Of a stretch of 64,000 bases of DNA, positions 9,441-18,020 are shown piece by piece. Source of the DNA: CBDAPI01 sp965248635 (GTDB lineage: Bacteria > Acidobacteriota > UBA6911 > RPQK01 > CBDAPI01); the NCBI GenBank assembly GCA_965248635.1, contig OZ252114.1:1550001-1614000 (forward strand), read 5' to 3'. How positions within the stretch are numbered: position 1 is the stretch's first letter; the number at the start of each line of letters is the position of its first letter. The notes below the pieces were generated by a model. It did no database searches, was not told the origin of the DNA, and saw only the letters and a program-made list of their open reading frames with translations. Position numbers and translations under genes: made by a program.

Positions 9441-11445
9441 CAGCCCTTCGCCTCCACAATCAACTCGGCCAGATCTTTGACCTGCATCGATTTCCCAGCC
9501 GACTCGAGCGACTGTTGACCGGCCTGCAGCATGCCCTTGCAAAAAGGACATCCCGTAGCCAGCGTCGTGGCTCCTGTCTCTGCAGCCTGCTGCGCCCGCA
9601 GGTTTTCCACCCGAGTCTTCCCCGGAACGTCCAGCCACATCGCGCCTCCTCCCGCCCCGCAGCAAAAGGAGGAGCGACCGTGTTGCTCCATTTCCAGATT
9701 CTGGGTCGAGATGGCTCCCAGAACTTCCCGCGGCGGCCCGGTCAGGCCGTTGCCGCGCCCCAGATAGCAGGGATCGTGAAAGGTGATGCTCTCGGAGGTC
9801 TTCTCAGAGAGTTGCAGCTTCCCTTCAGAAATCATCCTGGACAGGAACTCACTGTGATGCTCCACTTCAAAGTCGGACCCCAGGGAAGGGTATTCGTTCC
9901 TGAAGGTGTTGAAACAATGGGGGCATGAGGTCAGAACACGCTGGACAGAGAACCTGTCAAAGGTGTTGATGTTGCGGGCGGCCAGTTCCCGAAACAGCCC
10001 CTCTTCTCCCATCCGCCGTGCCGGGTCCCCGGTGCAGCATTCGCGTTTGCCGAGCAGGCGGTAGGAACTACCCAGGCCGTTCAGGATCTTGATCATTGAT
10101 CGGGCCACCACCTGCCCGTCCGGGTCAAAGGCTCCGGCACATCCCACCCAGTAGAGCAGCTCGACCGGCTCTTCTTCTTGGGCGAGGGGAAGGTTGATGC
10201 CGGCAGCCCATTCCAGGCGCTGGTCGGCGGGTCGGCCAAACGGGTTGGCCCGATCGGCGGAACTCTCAAAAAGCTCCTCGGCCGCAGCGGCTACCTGACC
10301 GGTTTCCACTCGTCCACGTCTTACGTCGACAATCTTGTTGAAGACTTCAATTCCCACCGGACACACGTCGTTGCAGGCGCCGCAGGTCGTACAGGACCAG
10401 ACAGTGTCATCCGCAATCCAGAAGGACAGATCGGCCTCCCCAGAAGAACCATCCAGCGCAGTGGCGACGGCTTTCTGATCCATGGCGCTCCGCAATCCCA
10501 GAACGACTTCCCTGGGACGAAGGGGCTTTCCAGCGGCAAGGGCCGGGCACACTTCGTTGCAGCGGCCACAGGTCGTGCAGGCATCGGTCTGCACCAGGTC
10601 GTTCCAGGTCAAGTCCCTCCATTGGGAGGCGCCCGGTGGGTGGGTGTCCAGAGGCTCCACGGGAAGCTGGCTGATGGGGCGGATAGCCCGGGTCGCCCAG
10701 CTGACAGCTCCGTACACCATGTGTCCGAAAAATTTCCAGGGCAAGAGTGCAAGAAGGCAATGCAAAAGATGGCATGGATAGTCCAGAAGAACCGGTGGAG
10801 ACCAAGCGCACGTCCACCCTCGACTCCTGCGGACCGCATGGTAGCGGCTACGGCATAACCGGCCACGCTCCATTTTTCAAACTCCGGCATCTCAAAGGCG
10901 ATTCGTGCTCCTTCCAGCAGGAAACCGCTGACCGCAATGGCCAGCAGCAATCCAAGCATAGAAGTGACCCACCATTCCCGCAGAATTCGGGACGATCTTT
11001 GTCCAATCCGGCGACCCAGAAACATCAGGAGTCCGGCCATGAAGGCGAGACCGCCAAGGTCCACGATCAGAGAAGAGATCAGATAGAATCGCCCGTAAAA
11101 GAAGTGCAGCGGTGTGTCGTGCTCCAGAAACACCAGGCAGGTTCCAATGAAAAGAATGAAAAACCCGTAAAAGACCAGAAGGTGGGCGATTCCAGCCGGC
11201 GGATCGCGTAACAGTTCGCGATGAAAAGTAAGATATCGGATGACCGCACCGACCCTCCCCGGAAGCGTCGACTCCGTCGCCCGTTCCGGGGAGGAGGGCG
11301 TTGCGCGGCGGTAGTGCAGGAATCTGCGAATAAAAATGAGAGCGGCAAGCCCGCACGCCGCATAGGCAGCCACATAAAAGCCGATGGCCAGCGCCGAAGG
11401 AATATTGCCCAGAATCGTCCGCGTGATCTGTTCGTAATCGTTCAT
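9437..11445 (-). CDS. DgcB-like membrane (Fe-S)-binding oxidoreductase, one frameshift
   Basis: The two halves lie in different frames, 11445 to about 10752 and about 10752 to 9437. The N-terminal half is a cytochrome-b/nitrate-reductase-gamma-like membrane domain with about five segments (IGFYVAAYAACGLAALIF, LLVFYGFFILFIGTCLVFL, LLLAIAVSGFLL) and ends HRFFWTIHAIFCIAFL. The second half resumes ALLPWKFFGHMVYG. It carries two 4Fe-4S motifs (CTTCGRCNEVCP and CTTCGACNDVCPVG) and two CCG domains (VGCAGAFDPDG, REC-CTGDPAR, CPHC, SFCCGAGGGAMW). One missing G in TTCTTG(G)CACTC near 10752 restores one protein of about 669 residues. The ATG overlaps the etfA stop as ATGA. As in DgcB, it should pass electrons from reduced ETF to the quinone pool at the inner membrane. 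The break is either a sequence error or a true lesion that would stop the pathway. Confidence 0.83.
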
Positions 11446-12416
11446 GAGCCCGAGATCTTTTCCACAGCGTGACTCAACACTTCGTGAAGATCCGCGACCA
11501 GCCCCAGGTGAGCCACTTTGAAAATGGGGGCCTCCCTGTCGGTATTGATGGCAACAATGTGTTCGGCCTCCGACATGCCGTCCAGATGGTGGGACGCACC
11601 GCTGATACCGCAGGCCACGTACAGGGCGGGCTTTACAGTCTTCCCGGTCTGGCCCACCTGTCGCTCAGCCGCGATCCAGCCCAGATCCACCGCCATGCGA
11701 CTGGCGGCGATTCCGCCATCGAGACTGTCTGCAAACTTCCTCAGCGTGTCGAAACCCTCTTTGCTTCCGACACCACGCCCTCCAGCCACCAGCCGGCGCG
11801 CGAAGCGGATGTCGACCGTTTTGGGGTCGGCAGGAATGAACCTCTTGCGAGAAGTGGACTCGGCTACAGCCTGACGCTGGATTCTTTGCACCGATCCCTT
11901 GCGATCGCTATCCGCCGGCAGCGCCTCCGCCACGCCGGACCGCAGCGTGACTACCGCTGTCTGACCTGGTTCCAGTTCGACCTGGCGAGCGAACTTGCCG
12001 GTCTCGTCCAGACCGTAAACCTTCAAGAGTTCGTCTCGACACTCCACCAAGAGCGCGGGCGAGATCAGGTGCCACCCCGCCCTCACCGCCAGCAGAGAGG
12101 CCCACTCTCGTCCCCTGCAATCCCCCGGGGCCAGAACAAGTCGAGGTGCCTCCGGACCTAGAATCTCTCGGGCAAGGTTGACACGCGTGCGCTGGCCGGC
12201 TCCGTCTGCCGAGACGATCATGACCCGATCTGCACCGTGCTGGATCAGCTGCTCGGCGTCATCGCATTCTGCTCCTGCCAGAAGCACACCCAGACCGACC
12301 CCCAGTTGATCGGCGACGAACCGCCCATCGCCGAGGCGCTCCAGTGTGGCCTCGTTCACGAGATGGTCGATCACCCACACCTGCAAGTCTGAATGATTCA
12401 TACCCCTCTTTGCCAT
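11442..12416 (-). CDS. etfA: Electron transfer flavoprotein alpha subunit
   Basis: A 324-residue EtfA. The C-terminal FAD-binding domain is unmistakable: RRLVAGGRGVGSKEGFDTLRKFADSL, then IAASRMAVDLGWIAAERQVGQTGKTVKPALYVACGISG, GASHHL, and IVAINTDREAPIFKVAHLGLVADLHEVL. The N-terminal domain (VWVIDH, LGVGLGVLLAG, VMIVSADG) is the nucleotide-binding-like half. It follows the aminotransferase gene by 16 bp, and its TGA overlaps the ATG of the DgcB-like gene. It forms the soluble flavoprotein with EtfB and carries electrons from the demethylase-like flavoprotein to the membrane Fe-S oxidoreductase. It appears intact. Confidence 0.93.
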   Translation of the reverse strand: MAKRGMNHSDLQVWVIDHLVNEATLERLGDGRFVADQLGVGLGVLLAGAECDDAEQLIQHGADRVMIVSADGAGQRTRVNLAREILGPEAPRLVLAPGDCRGREWASLLAVRAGWHLISPALLVECRDELLKVYGLDETGKFARQVELEPGQTAVVTLRSGVAEALPADSDRKGSVQRIQRQAVAESTSRKRFIPADPKTVDIRFARRLVAGGRGVGSKEGFDTLRKFADSLDGGIAASRMAVDLGWIAAERQVGQTGKTVKPALYVACGISGASHHLDGMSEAEHIVAINTDREAPIFKVAHLGLVADLHEVLSHAVEKISGS

Positions 12417-12432
12417 CCGGACAGATTCCCCT

Positions 12433-13809
12433 TCACAGTACGCCTTCGGCCTTCAGCATGCGGATCGACTCACGAAACGCCTGAGCCGTCTCTTCCAGAT
12501 CTTCCTCTGAGTGAACTGCTGAGCAGGATCCACCGGGCCAGCCGACGATATCGACGCCGTGAATCAAGAGGGCGAGCCTCAGTTTTTGGGCCACTCCCGG
12601 CGGGTTGGTGATGAGTTCCTCGAAGTTCACCTGGAAGGGATCAAATTCAGAGGGTGTCACCCCCCGGTTGCCGGGATTCGTAAAGATGTGAAAAGCTGAG
12701 AAGTCACCGTAGACCGCCCAGCAAATTTCTTCTGCCTCGAGGACCTCATTCAGTAGCTCCCGGAGGCGCCTCCCGGCCGCGCTGGCCCTGGCACAGGCGT
12801 CGGTGGTCGCGATCAGCTCCAGGGCAGCGACTCCGGCGGCGGCGGAGACCGGGTTGGCATTAAAGGTCCCCGCATGCTGAATCTTTTCATAACCCTCACG
12901 TCGTGCCACTTCGAAGTCCAGCCGGTCCAGAATCTCCCTGCGCCCCACCACGGCTCCACCGGGCAATCCTCCGGCCAGGACTTTCGCCAGGGTGGTGAGA
13001 TCCGGAGTGACTCCGTAGAGCGCCTGGGCACCCCCCGGGGACACCCGGAACCCGGTCACGACCTCATCCAGGATGAGCAACACGTCATGCTTCCGCGTGA
13101 TCTCCCGAATCGCCATCAACGATTCGGGCAGAAGCGGAATCTTTCCAAACAGCGAGCCGGTGGGCTCGAGGAGGATGGCGGCCACGTCTTGGTCCTGGGC
13201 CAGCAGGGCTTCCAACTCCTCCACTCGGCCCGGAGACAAAAGCAGCACGTTCTCCGCCACCTGGCTCAGAACGCCGGGTGTAGCTGACCCGTCAAAATGG
13301 GAAGTGAAGCCGGCACTCATGTGATCGTTCCAGCCATGAAAATGGCCCTTGATGCGGATGATCTTGCTCCTGCCCGTGAAGGCCCGGGCCAGGCGAACCG
13401 CCATCAGGGTGGCCTCCGTCCCGGAGGAGGTGAACCGGACCCTCTCGGCGCTGGGGACGAGCCTTCGAATCGAATCCGCCCAGCGAACTTCGAGGGCGTG
13501 ATTGGCTCCGAAATGGGTCCCCTGGTCCAGAGACTCGTGGACGGCCTTGATGACACGGGGGTGGTTATGTCCGAGGAGAAGGGCGCCGTGGCCTCCGAAA
13601 TAATCGATGTACCGGATGCCGTCAACGTCCCACTTGTGGGGACCAGCAGCTCGCTCTACATAGATTCCGTAGGGGTCCAGGTACCTGGCATCGTGCGCTA
13701 TGCCGCTCGGCAACAGGTTCTTCGCTTCCAGAAACAACTGCTCAGATCCGGGTGTTTTCTGTCGATAGGTGGAAATAATCGTGGATTCGGAATCCGTCGC
13801 TACCTGCAT
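12433..13809 (-). CDS. Class III aminotransferase (glutamate-1-semialdehyde aminomutase-like)
   Basis: A 458-residue PLP enzyme of the HemL-like subgroup of class III aminotransferases. The family blocks are visible: YIDYFGGHGALLLGHNHP, RFTSSGTEATLMAVRLARAFTGR, KGHFHGWNDH, LLILDEVVTGFR (PLP-binding Asp) and TLAKVLAGGLPGGAVVG with the Schiff-base Lys. It lacks a clear HemL identity and stands first in the etfA-dgcB-etfB-flavoprotein operon, so it more likely acts on an amino-compound in the same catabolic route; the substrate is unknown. The ATG at 13809 has a strong AAGGAGG seven bases upstream. The 229 bp upstream should hold the operon promoter but also contain an IS end at 13953-13981. Confidence 0.9.
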   Translation of the reverse strand: MQVATDSESTIISTYRQKTPGSEQLFLEAKNLLPSGIAHDARYLDPYGIYVERAAGPHKWDVDGIRYIDYFGGHGALLLGHNHPRVIKAVHESLDQGTHFGANHALEVRWADSIRRLVPSAERVRFTSSGTEATLMAVRLARAFTGRSKIIRIKGHFHGWNDHMSAGFTSHFDGSATPGVLSQVAENVLLLSPGRVEELEALLAQDQDVAAILLEPTGSLFGKIPLLPESLMAIREITRKHDVLLILDEVVTGFRVSPGGAQALYGVTPDLTTLAKVLAGGLPGGAVVGRREILDRLDFEVARREGYEKIQHAGTFNANPVSAAAGVAALELIATTDACARASAAGRRLRELLNEVLEAEEICWAVYGDFSAFHIFTNPGNRGVTPSEFDPFQVNFEELITNPPGVAQKLRLALLIHGVDIVGWPGGSCSAVHSEEDLEETAQAFRESIRMLKAEGVL

Positions 13810-13952
13810 TCGAATCCTCCTTGGCTACCTCTATCTTATGCCTTTTCTGTCTAATCTCAACCGAATCTGAATCAGTTTGGAGCAAGCAGAACACCAAGCA
13901 CTCCAGCGACACCCTTGAGTTTGTCGGACTCCTCGGCAGGCGGACTAATTCA

Positions 13953-13981
13953 CGGCGTGAACTTTCCGGACAGTGCACTAG
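13953..13981 (+). repeat. 29-bp inverted repeat, left member
   Basis: A perfect inverted copy of 14598-14626, containing GAACTTTCCGGACAGTGCAC. The two copies enclose the Dabb gene and face outward. The sequence just left of it (GGCGGACTAATTCA) resembles 18084-18097 near the end of the integrase-type IS, so this is probably an orphan IS terminus. Confidence 0.8.
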
Positions 13982-14038
13982 AGTCTGGAATCTGAATGTG
14001 TGTATAAGGGGGGGACTCTGATCACTTCCTCGCGGTCG

Positions 14039-14482
14039 TCACTTCACCTGGAAGTCATACACCTGAACTTTTTCCCAGAGGCCCTCGTGTCTTTCGATGA
14101 ATTCGAGGTGGCGGGGCGCCTTCGCATAGTGCTTGAGTCCAGCTTCATCGTCAAAGTGGACGACCAGGCCGACGCCGAAGCTGCTGTCGACAACGCCGCC
14201 CCCGGTCCCGCTCGGAGGGCCTGCAGCCACATAGCGCACAGAGGAAACCGCTCGCAGCAGAGTGTTGCAGTCCCGCATCAGGCTCTGCTTCTGCTCTTCT
14301 GACGTGCCTTCTTTGAGCCAAAAGAAAACCGTGTGCACAATTTTCGAGCCCTCCGATGGGAGAGACGTTTGGCCAGGGGCCGCTGCGCGGGCAACAGACG
14401 ACTCAGAATCTGTGACCCTCCCGCCTCCAAAGAACGCAGTCAGGAAGACAATTACCACGACAAGAGAATAAACTTTCTTCAT
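14039..14482 (-). CDS. Secreted Dabb (stress-responsive alpha/beta barrel) domain protein
   Basis: A 147-residue protein starting at MKKVYSLVVVIVFLTAFF, a clear signal peptide or membrane anchor; GGAGGT stands about 12 bases before this ATG. The mature part begins near IVHTVFFWLKEGTSEEQKQSL, followed by AGPPSG, FGVGLVVHFDDEAGLKHYAKAPRHLEF and VQVYDFQV, which is the Dabb fold of about 100 residues (ferredoxin-like, dimeric, reaction usually unknown). An in-frame ATG 22 codons upstream lacks such a site. The gene stands alone between two inverted IS-like termini, so it may have been carried or isolated by IS movement. Confidence 0.85.
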   Translation of the reverse strand: MKKVYSLVVVIVFLTAFFGGGRVTDSESSVARAAAPGQTSLPSEGSKIVHTVFFWLKEGTSEEQKQSLMRDCNTLLRAVSSVRYVAAGPPSGTGGGVVDSSFGVGLVVHFDDEAGLKHYAKAPRHLEFIERHEGLWEKVQVYDFQVK

Positions 14483-14597
14483 GAAACCAAAGCTACCTCC
14501 CGGGGCTGGTTCGGTCAAGAAAGGATATGCTCTGCCCGTGAGATTCATCTTCTCTGGGAAAACCCTCGGCGTCAGGTTGATCGCCTTTGATCTCGAG

Positions 14598-14626
14598 CTA
14601 GTGCACTGTCCGGAAAGTTCACGCCG
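14598..14626 (-). repeat. 29-bp inverted repeat, right member
   Basis: A perfect inverted copy of 13953-13981. It reads CTAGTGCACTGTCCGGAAAG and continues TTCACGCCG. It probably marks the left terminus of the old integrase-type IS whose transposase remnant lies at 16986-18020. Confidence 0.8.
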
Positions 14627-14880
14627 CTACTTCGGGCGTCTTCATCTTCTTCGGCTCTCCCGCGTGGGGAATACAGTACTCGCCCGGAGGAATGTCCAAG
14701 GGTCGCAGCGCATCCCATGTTCACCTCCTGTCCCCGTATTGTGCCCCGTCGGCCCGGCCGCGGCAACCACGTTTTCCGGGCAGTGGCCAGGACGACTCAT
14801 AGTAAGATGCAGGGTGCGATAGGGAAGGATCTAAGACGCATGCCTTACGACCCGGGACTGGCGGAGCGATTGAATGAAAT
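14627..14880. other. Non-coding left arm of an older IS
   Basis: I see no gene here. It lies between the 29-bp repeat and the IS1595 element. The integrase-type transposase remnant resumes directly on the other side of that element, so this is best read as the 5' arm of that older IS. Confidence 0.4.
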
Positions 14881-14905
14881 GGGAATTATATACAATAGTA
14901 GCCAA
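14881..14905 (+). repeat. IS1595 left terminal inverted repeat
   Basis: Matches the complement of 16961-16985 over 25 bp. An inner part, ACAATAGTAGCCA (14892-14904), is repeated directly at 14936-14948 between the promoter and the transposase start, and could be a second transposase-binding site. Confidence 0.9.
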
Positions 14906-14912
14906 AAAGCCC

Positions 14913-14940
14913 TTGACGCCCTATTTTGAGGTGGTACAAT
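14913..14940 (+). promoter_or_regulatory. Sigma70-type promoter of the IS1595 transposase
   Basis: TTGACG (14913-14918) and TACAAT (14935-14940) with a 16-bp spacer, just inside the left terminus. The -10 hexamer overlaps the second copy of the ACAATAGTAGCCA repeat, so transposase bound there could repress its own gene. AAGGAGGG lies before the ATG at 14966. Confidence 0.65.
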
Positions 14941-14965
14941 AGTAGCCATATCAAGGAGGGAGACA

Positions 14966-15904
14966 ATGACAAAGCAAACGAAAAAAGGGCCAAGGAAAGC
15001 ATACCGAAAAGGAATCACTCTGATTCAGTTGCAAGAGATGTTCCCCAATGATGACGTTTCCAAGCAATGGTTCATTCAAAAGAGATGGCCCAATGGAATC
15101 GCTTGCATCAAGTGCGGATCTCTGAGAGTAAGTGAAGTCAAGCATCCTACCATGGATTACCGCTGCAAGGATTGTCGGAAGCATTTCAGCCCAAAGTCTG
15201 GAACCATCATGGAAGGGTCAAACTTGGGCTATAAAAAATGGGCCATGGCCATTTACCTGTTTACCGTAGGAATCAAAGGAACCTCCAGTATGAGGCTCCA
15301 TCGGGATCTTGGCATCACTCAAAAAACGGCATGGTTCATGGGACATCGGCTACGTTACGCTTGGAGTGACAAAACGGCTTCCTTTGCTGGCCCGATAGAG
15401 GTCGATGAAACCTACATTGGTGGTAGAGAGAAAAACAAGCATTCCAACAAAAAACGGAATGCAGGACGTGGTCCTTCGGGAAAGATCGCTGTTGTTGGCA
15501 TCAAGGACCGCCAGACCAATCAGGTTGCAGCCTCAGTAGCCAAGGCCACAGACAAGGGAACCTTGCATAGCATCATCCATGATCAGATTGAATCAGGGGC
15601 CAAGATTTACACAGATGATCATCGCTCTTATGAGGGTTTATTGAACCGTCAAAGCGTCAAGCATTCCGTGGGAGAATATGTTAAAGGGATGGCGCACACC
15701 AATGGAGTCGAGTCCTTTTGGGCCTTGTTGAAGAGGGGCTATTACGGGACTTATCACAAGATGAGCCCCGCCCATCTTCACCGTTATGTTGCCGAGTTTG
15801 AAGGTCGTCACAATACCCGCCGATTGAATACTATTGAGCAAATGGTGATGATTGCCGAAGGGATGGATAAAAAACAGTTGAGATATAAGGATTTGGTGAA
15901 ATAA
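14966..15904 (+). CDS. IS1595 family (ISXO2-like) transposase
   Basis: 312 residues. An N-terminal zinc ribbon (CIKCGSLRVSEVKH, YRCKDCRKHF) is followed by the ISXO2-like DDE catalytic domain: EVDETYIGGREKNKH, KIAVVGIKDR, YTDDHRSYEGL and NGVESFWALLKRGYYGTYHKMSP, ending with the RHNTRRLNTI segment. Length and order are normal for the family and there are no lesions, so the element may be active. A strong Shine-Dalgarno sequence and a promoter lie immediately upstream. Codon use is more A/T-rich than in neighbouring chromosomal genes, consistent with recent arrival. Confidence 0.95.
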   Translation: MTKQTKKGPRKAYRKGITLIQLQEMFPNDDVSKQWFIQKRWPNGIACIKCGSLRVSEVKHPTMDYRCKDCRKHFSPKSGTIMEGSNLGYKKWAMAIYLFTVGIKGTSSMRLHRDLGITQKTAWFMGHRLRYAWSDKTASFAGPIEVDETYIGGREKNKHSNKKRNAGRGPSGKIAVVGIKDRQTNQVAASVAKATDKGTLHSIIHDQIESGAKIYTDDHRSYEGLLNRQSVKHSVGEYVKGMAHTNGVESFWALLKRGYYGTYHKMSPAHLHRYVAEFEGRHNTRRLNTIEQMVMIAEGMDKKQLRYKDLVK

Positions 15905-15906
15905 CA

Positions 15907-16953
15907 ATGGCGAAAGAAACTCGCGAGAAAATTGCATCTGGCAAACCTAGTCGCTTGGAACCGTCAGGAATGATCAAGGCAACACACAAGGGTATCCTAC
16001 CTATCGGTGGTCTTCAGCTTGAGGCCTACGTTTTAGAGGATGGCCGGAGGGTCTTCCACAAGCGGGGTATGGCAAAGGCCATGGGCCTAAAATCGGAAGG
16101 CGGTAACGCCTTCATGAAGACCTTACGTCGAAAATCCCTTGGATCCGAAATAGATGATAAGTTACGCATGACGGTCGAAAACCCTATTGTTTTCAATGCC
16201 TTTGGGTCGGATCCAGCCCACGGATACGAAGCAGAGGTTCTAGTCGGCATCTGCAAAGCAGTTGTGCGTGCAAATGAGACCGGAAAGCTCTCCAAACAGC
16301 AAGAGCCCATGGCACGGCAGGCGCAGGCCATTGTCAACGCTTTGGCAGACGTCGGCATCATCGCACTGATCGATGAGGCTACTGGATACCAGACAGAGCG
16401 GGATCCAGAAGCCCTGCGGTTACTTGTCCAAGCCTATATTGAGACCGAAAAGCGCGAATGGGAGAAGGAGTTTCCCGACGATTACTACGTTACACTCAAT
16501 CACATCTACGGCTCTGATCCATACGTGGAACGTGTTCGCGGCGGTATGGTAATTAACAAGCCGCAACACTTCGGAAACTTTACCAACAAGTACGTCTATA
16601 GGCCGCTAGAGAACGGAGAGGTTCTGAAGGAACTTCAGCGTTTAAACCCACAGATTAATGCAAAGGGAAGCCGAAAACAAAAGTTCCATCAGTTTTTGAC
16701 CAAGGGATATGGTCTTGACAAACTCAGACAACAACGGCAAGAAGTTCTGACCATGCTGAAATTGGCCGACAGCATTGAGGAATTCAAACATCTATACGAG
16801 AAACGGTTCGGCCCACTTGATGACAGGTTAAAAATAATGCCGGACTTCTTCAAACCATCAACAGAACTTAAAGGGGACCTTTCCCCAGATGCTTTAGCTA
16901 GTGCAGTGGTTCAAGGGATGGGAGTCCGAAAGGCCAAGAAATCAATCCATTAA
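15907..16953 (+). CDS. P63C domain-containing passenger protein
   Basis: 348 residues beginning two bases after the transposase stop and ending just before the right terminal repeat, so it is carried by the IS. The sequence fits the P63C family known from phage and mobile-element proteins: LEDGRRVFHKRGMAKAMGL, GYEAEVLVGICKAVVRANETGKL, ADVGIIALIDEATGYQTERD, and a C-terminal KFHQFLTKGYGLDKLRQQR helix region. The family has no established activity. A link to phage antirepressor-like proteins is suggested by the GYEAEVL/ALIDEATGY segments, so a DNA-binding or regulatory role is possible but inferred. It is not a known component needed for IS1595 transposition. Confidence 0.85.
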   Translation: MAKETREKIASGKPSRLEPSGMIKATHKGILPIGGLQLEAYVLEDGRRVFHKRGMAKAMGLKSEGGNAFMKTLRRKSLGSEIDDKLRMTVENPIVFNAFGSDPAHGYEAEVLVGICKAVVRANETGKLSKQQEPMARQAQAIVNALADVGIIALIDEATGYQTERDPEALRLLVQAYIETEKREWEKEFPDDYYVTLNHIYGSDPYVERVRGGMVINKPQHFGNFTNKYVYRPLENGEVLKELQRLNPQINAKGSRKQKFHQFLTKGYGLDKLRQQRQEVLTMLKLADSIEEFKHLYEKRFGPLDDRLKIMPDFFKPSTELKGDLSPDALASAVVQGMGVRKAKKSIH

Positions 16954-16960
16954 GTTTGTC

Positions 16961-16985
16961 TTGGCTACTATTGTATATAATTCCC
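16961..16985 (-). repeat. IS1595 right terminal inverted repeat
   Basis: Exact complement of 14881-14905; ends ATATAATTCCC at 16985. Confidence 0.9.
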
Positions 16986-18020
16986 TTACTTTTCTATCGG
17001 CGTTCTTCAGCTCACGGGCAACTTTGGCGGCGCGAGTCTTGGCGGCAGAGAGTCAGTTGGCCGCGTGCAAGCATCGGATCGTGGAGAAGGATCGACCGAG
17101 ACCCAGATTCACCCGTGCTTTCAGACTTCTTTGGGTGTTGCTGTCCAGGATCTGGGATCAATGGTATCAGGTGGCACATCTAATGTAGCCGGCGACGGTC
17201 AAGCGCTGGCACACCACAGGCTTCCGTCTCTACTGGCGCCGGAAGTCGAGGGGCCGGCCCGGCCGTGCCTCCCTTGCCAAAGGAGATGCGCGATCTGATT
17301 CGCAAGCTGAGCCGAGAGAATCCTTTATGGAGTGCCGAACGAATCGAGGACACTTTGAGGCTTCTCGGCTACGATCCTCCTTGCAGCGACACGATCCGCA
17401 AGTACATGTCCCGCCCCAAGACTCACCCTGACAAGCCAACAACCTGGCTGCCCTTCCTGCGCAACCACCTGGAGGTCTCCTGGGCAATGGACTTCTTTAC
17501 GGTGGTCACGGTCGGCTTCGCATTTCTGTACGTGTTTGTTGTCTTCGAACATGGTCGTCGGAGGGTGATTCATCTCGCGACGACGTACCATCCCTCCATG
17601 GAATGGGTCATTCAGCAGCTTCGAGAAGCCACTCCCTTCGGTCGGAAGCCCAAATACTTGTTCCGTGACAATGACGGCATCTACGGCCACGGAGTCCGGA
17701 AGTTCCTGGACAGCTGCAACATTGAAGAAGTGCGAACGGCTTACCGAAGTCCTTGGCAGAGCCCTTATATAGAAAGATTTTTCGGCACTCTCCGCCGGGA
17801 ATTGCTTAATCACGTGATCGTGCTCAGTGAAAGGCACCTGAACCGTTTACTCAGGGAATACATTGAGCAGTACTACCATTCCGCCCGGCCCCATCAGGGA
17901 CTGGACGGCGACACTCCCGATAACACCAGGAGTCCGGAGGTAGTTGATGGGCCAGTCAAGCTGCTCTCGTTTCCGATTTGCGGTGGCCTTCACCATCGCT
18001 ACGAACGGGTGGCAGCGTAG
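16986..18020 (+). pseudogene. Integrase-core (rve) transposase of an older IS, decayed
   Basis: Homology starts right after the IS1595 terminus (TFLSAFFSSRATLAARVLA, then a coiled or helix-turn-helix region RAFRLLWVLLSRIW). A TAG at 17186 interrupts it where HLM continues into PATVKRWHTTGFRLYW. A frameshift near 17262 follows, and the last frame runs 17265-18020. That part holds the rve DDE domain: WAMDFFTV (first Asp), RDNDGIYG (second Asp), SPWQSPYIERFFGTLRRELL (Glu) and YYHSARPHQGLDGDTP. This is the type common in Acidobacteria and Planctomycetes genomes, near IS481/IS3 in fold. With a nonsense codon, a frameshift and IS1595 inserted at its 5' end it cannot be active. Confidence 0.85.

Larger units (their letters stand above)
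14881..16985 (+). mobile_element. IS1595-family (ISXO2-like) element with a P63C passenger gene
   Basis: A 2105-bp element with perfect 25-bp terminal inverted repeats: 14881-14905 begins GGGAATTATATACAATAGTA, and 16961-16985 is its complement. It holds a transposase and, 2 bp later on the same strand, a P63C-domain gene, so the two form one transcription unit. The flanking octamers (AATGAAAT and TTACTTTT) do not match, so no target duplication is evident. It lies inside an older integrase-type IS. Confidence 0.9.

Noticed and set aside
10740..10760. Programmed frameshift in the DgcB-like gene
   Set aside because: No slippery heptamer or downstream structure is visible, and relatives are single-frame. 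A missing G is simpler.
14881..16993. 8-bp target duplication for the IS1595 element
   Set aside because: The flanks AATGAAAT and TTACTTTT do not match in any register I tried.
17186..17188. TAG in the old IS transposase as a possible pyrrolysine codon
   Set aside because: The gene also has a frameshift and an inserted IS, no pyrrolysine genes are seen, and a one-base change from CAG or AAG explains it.
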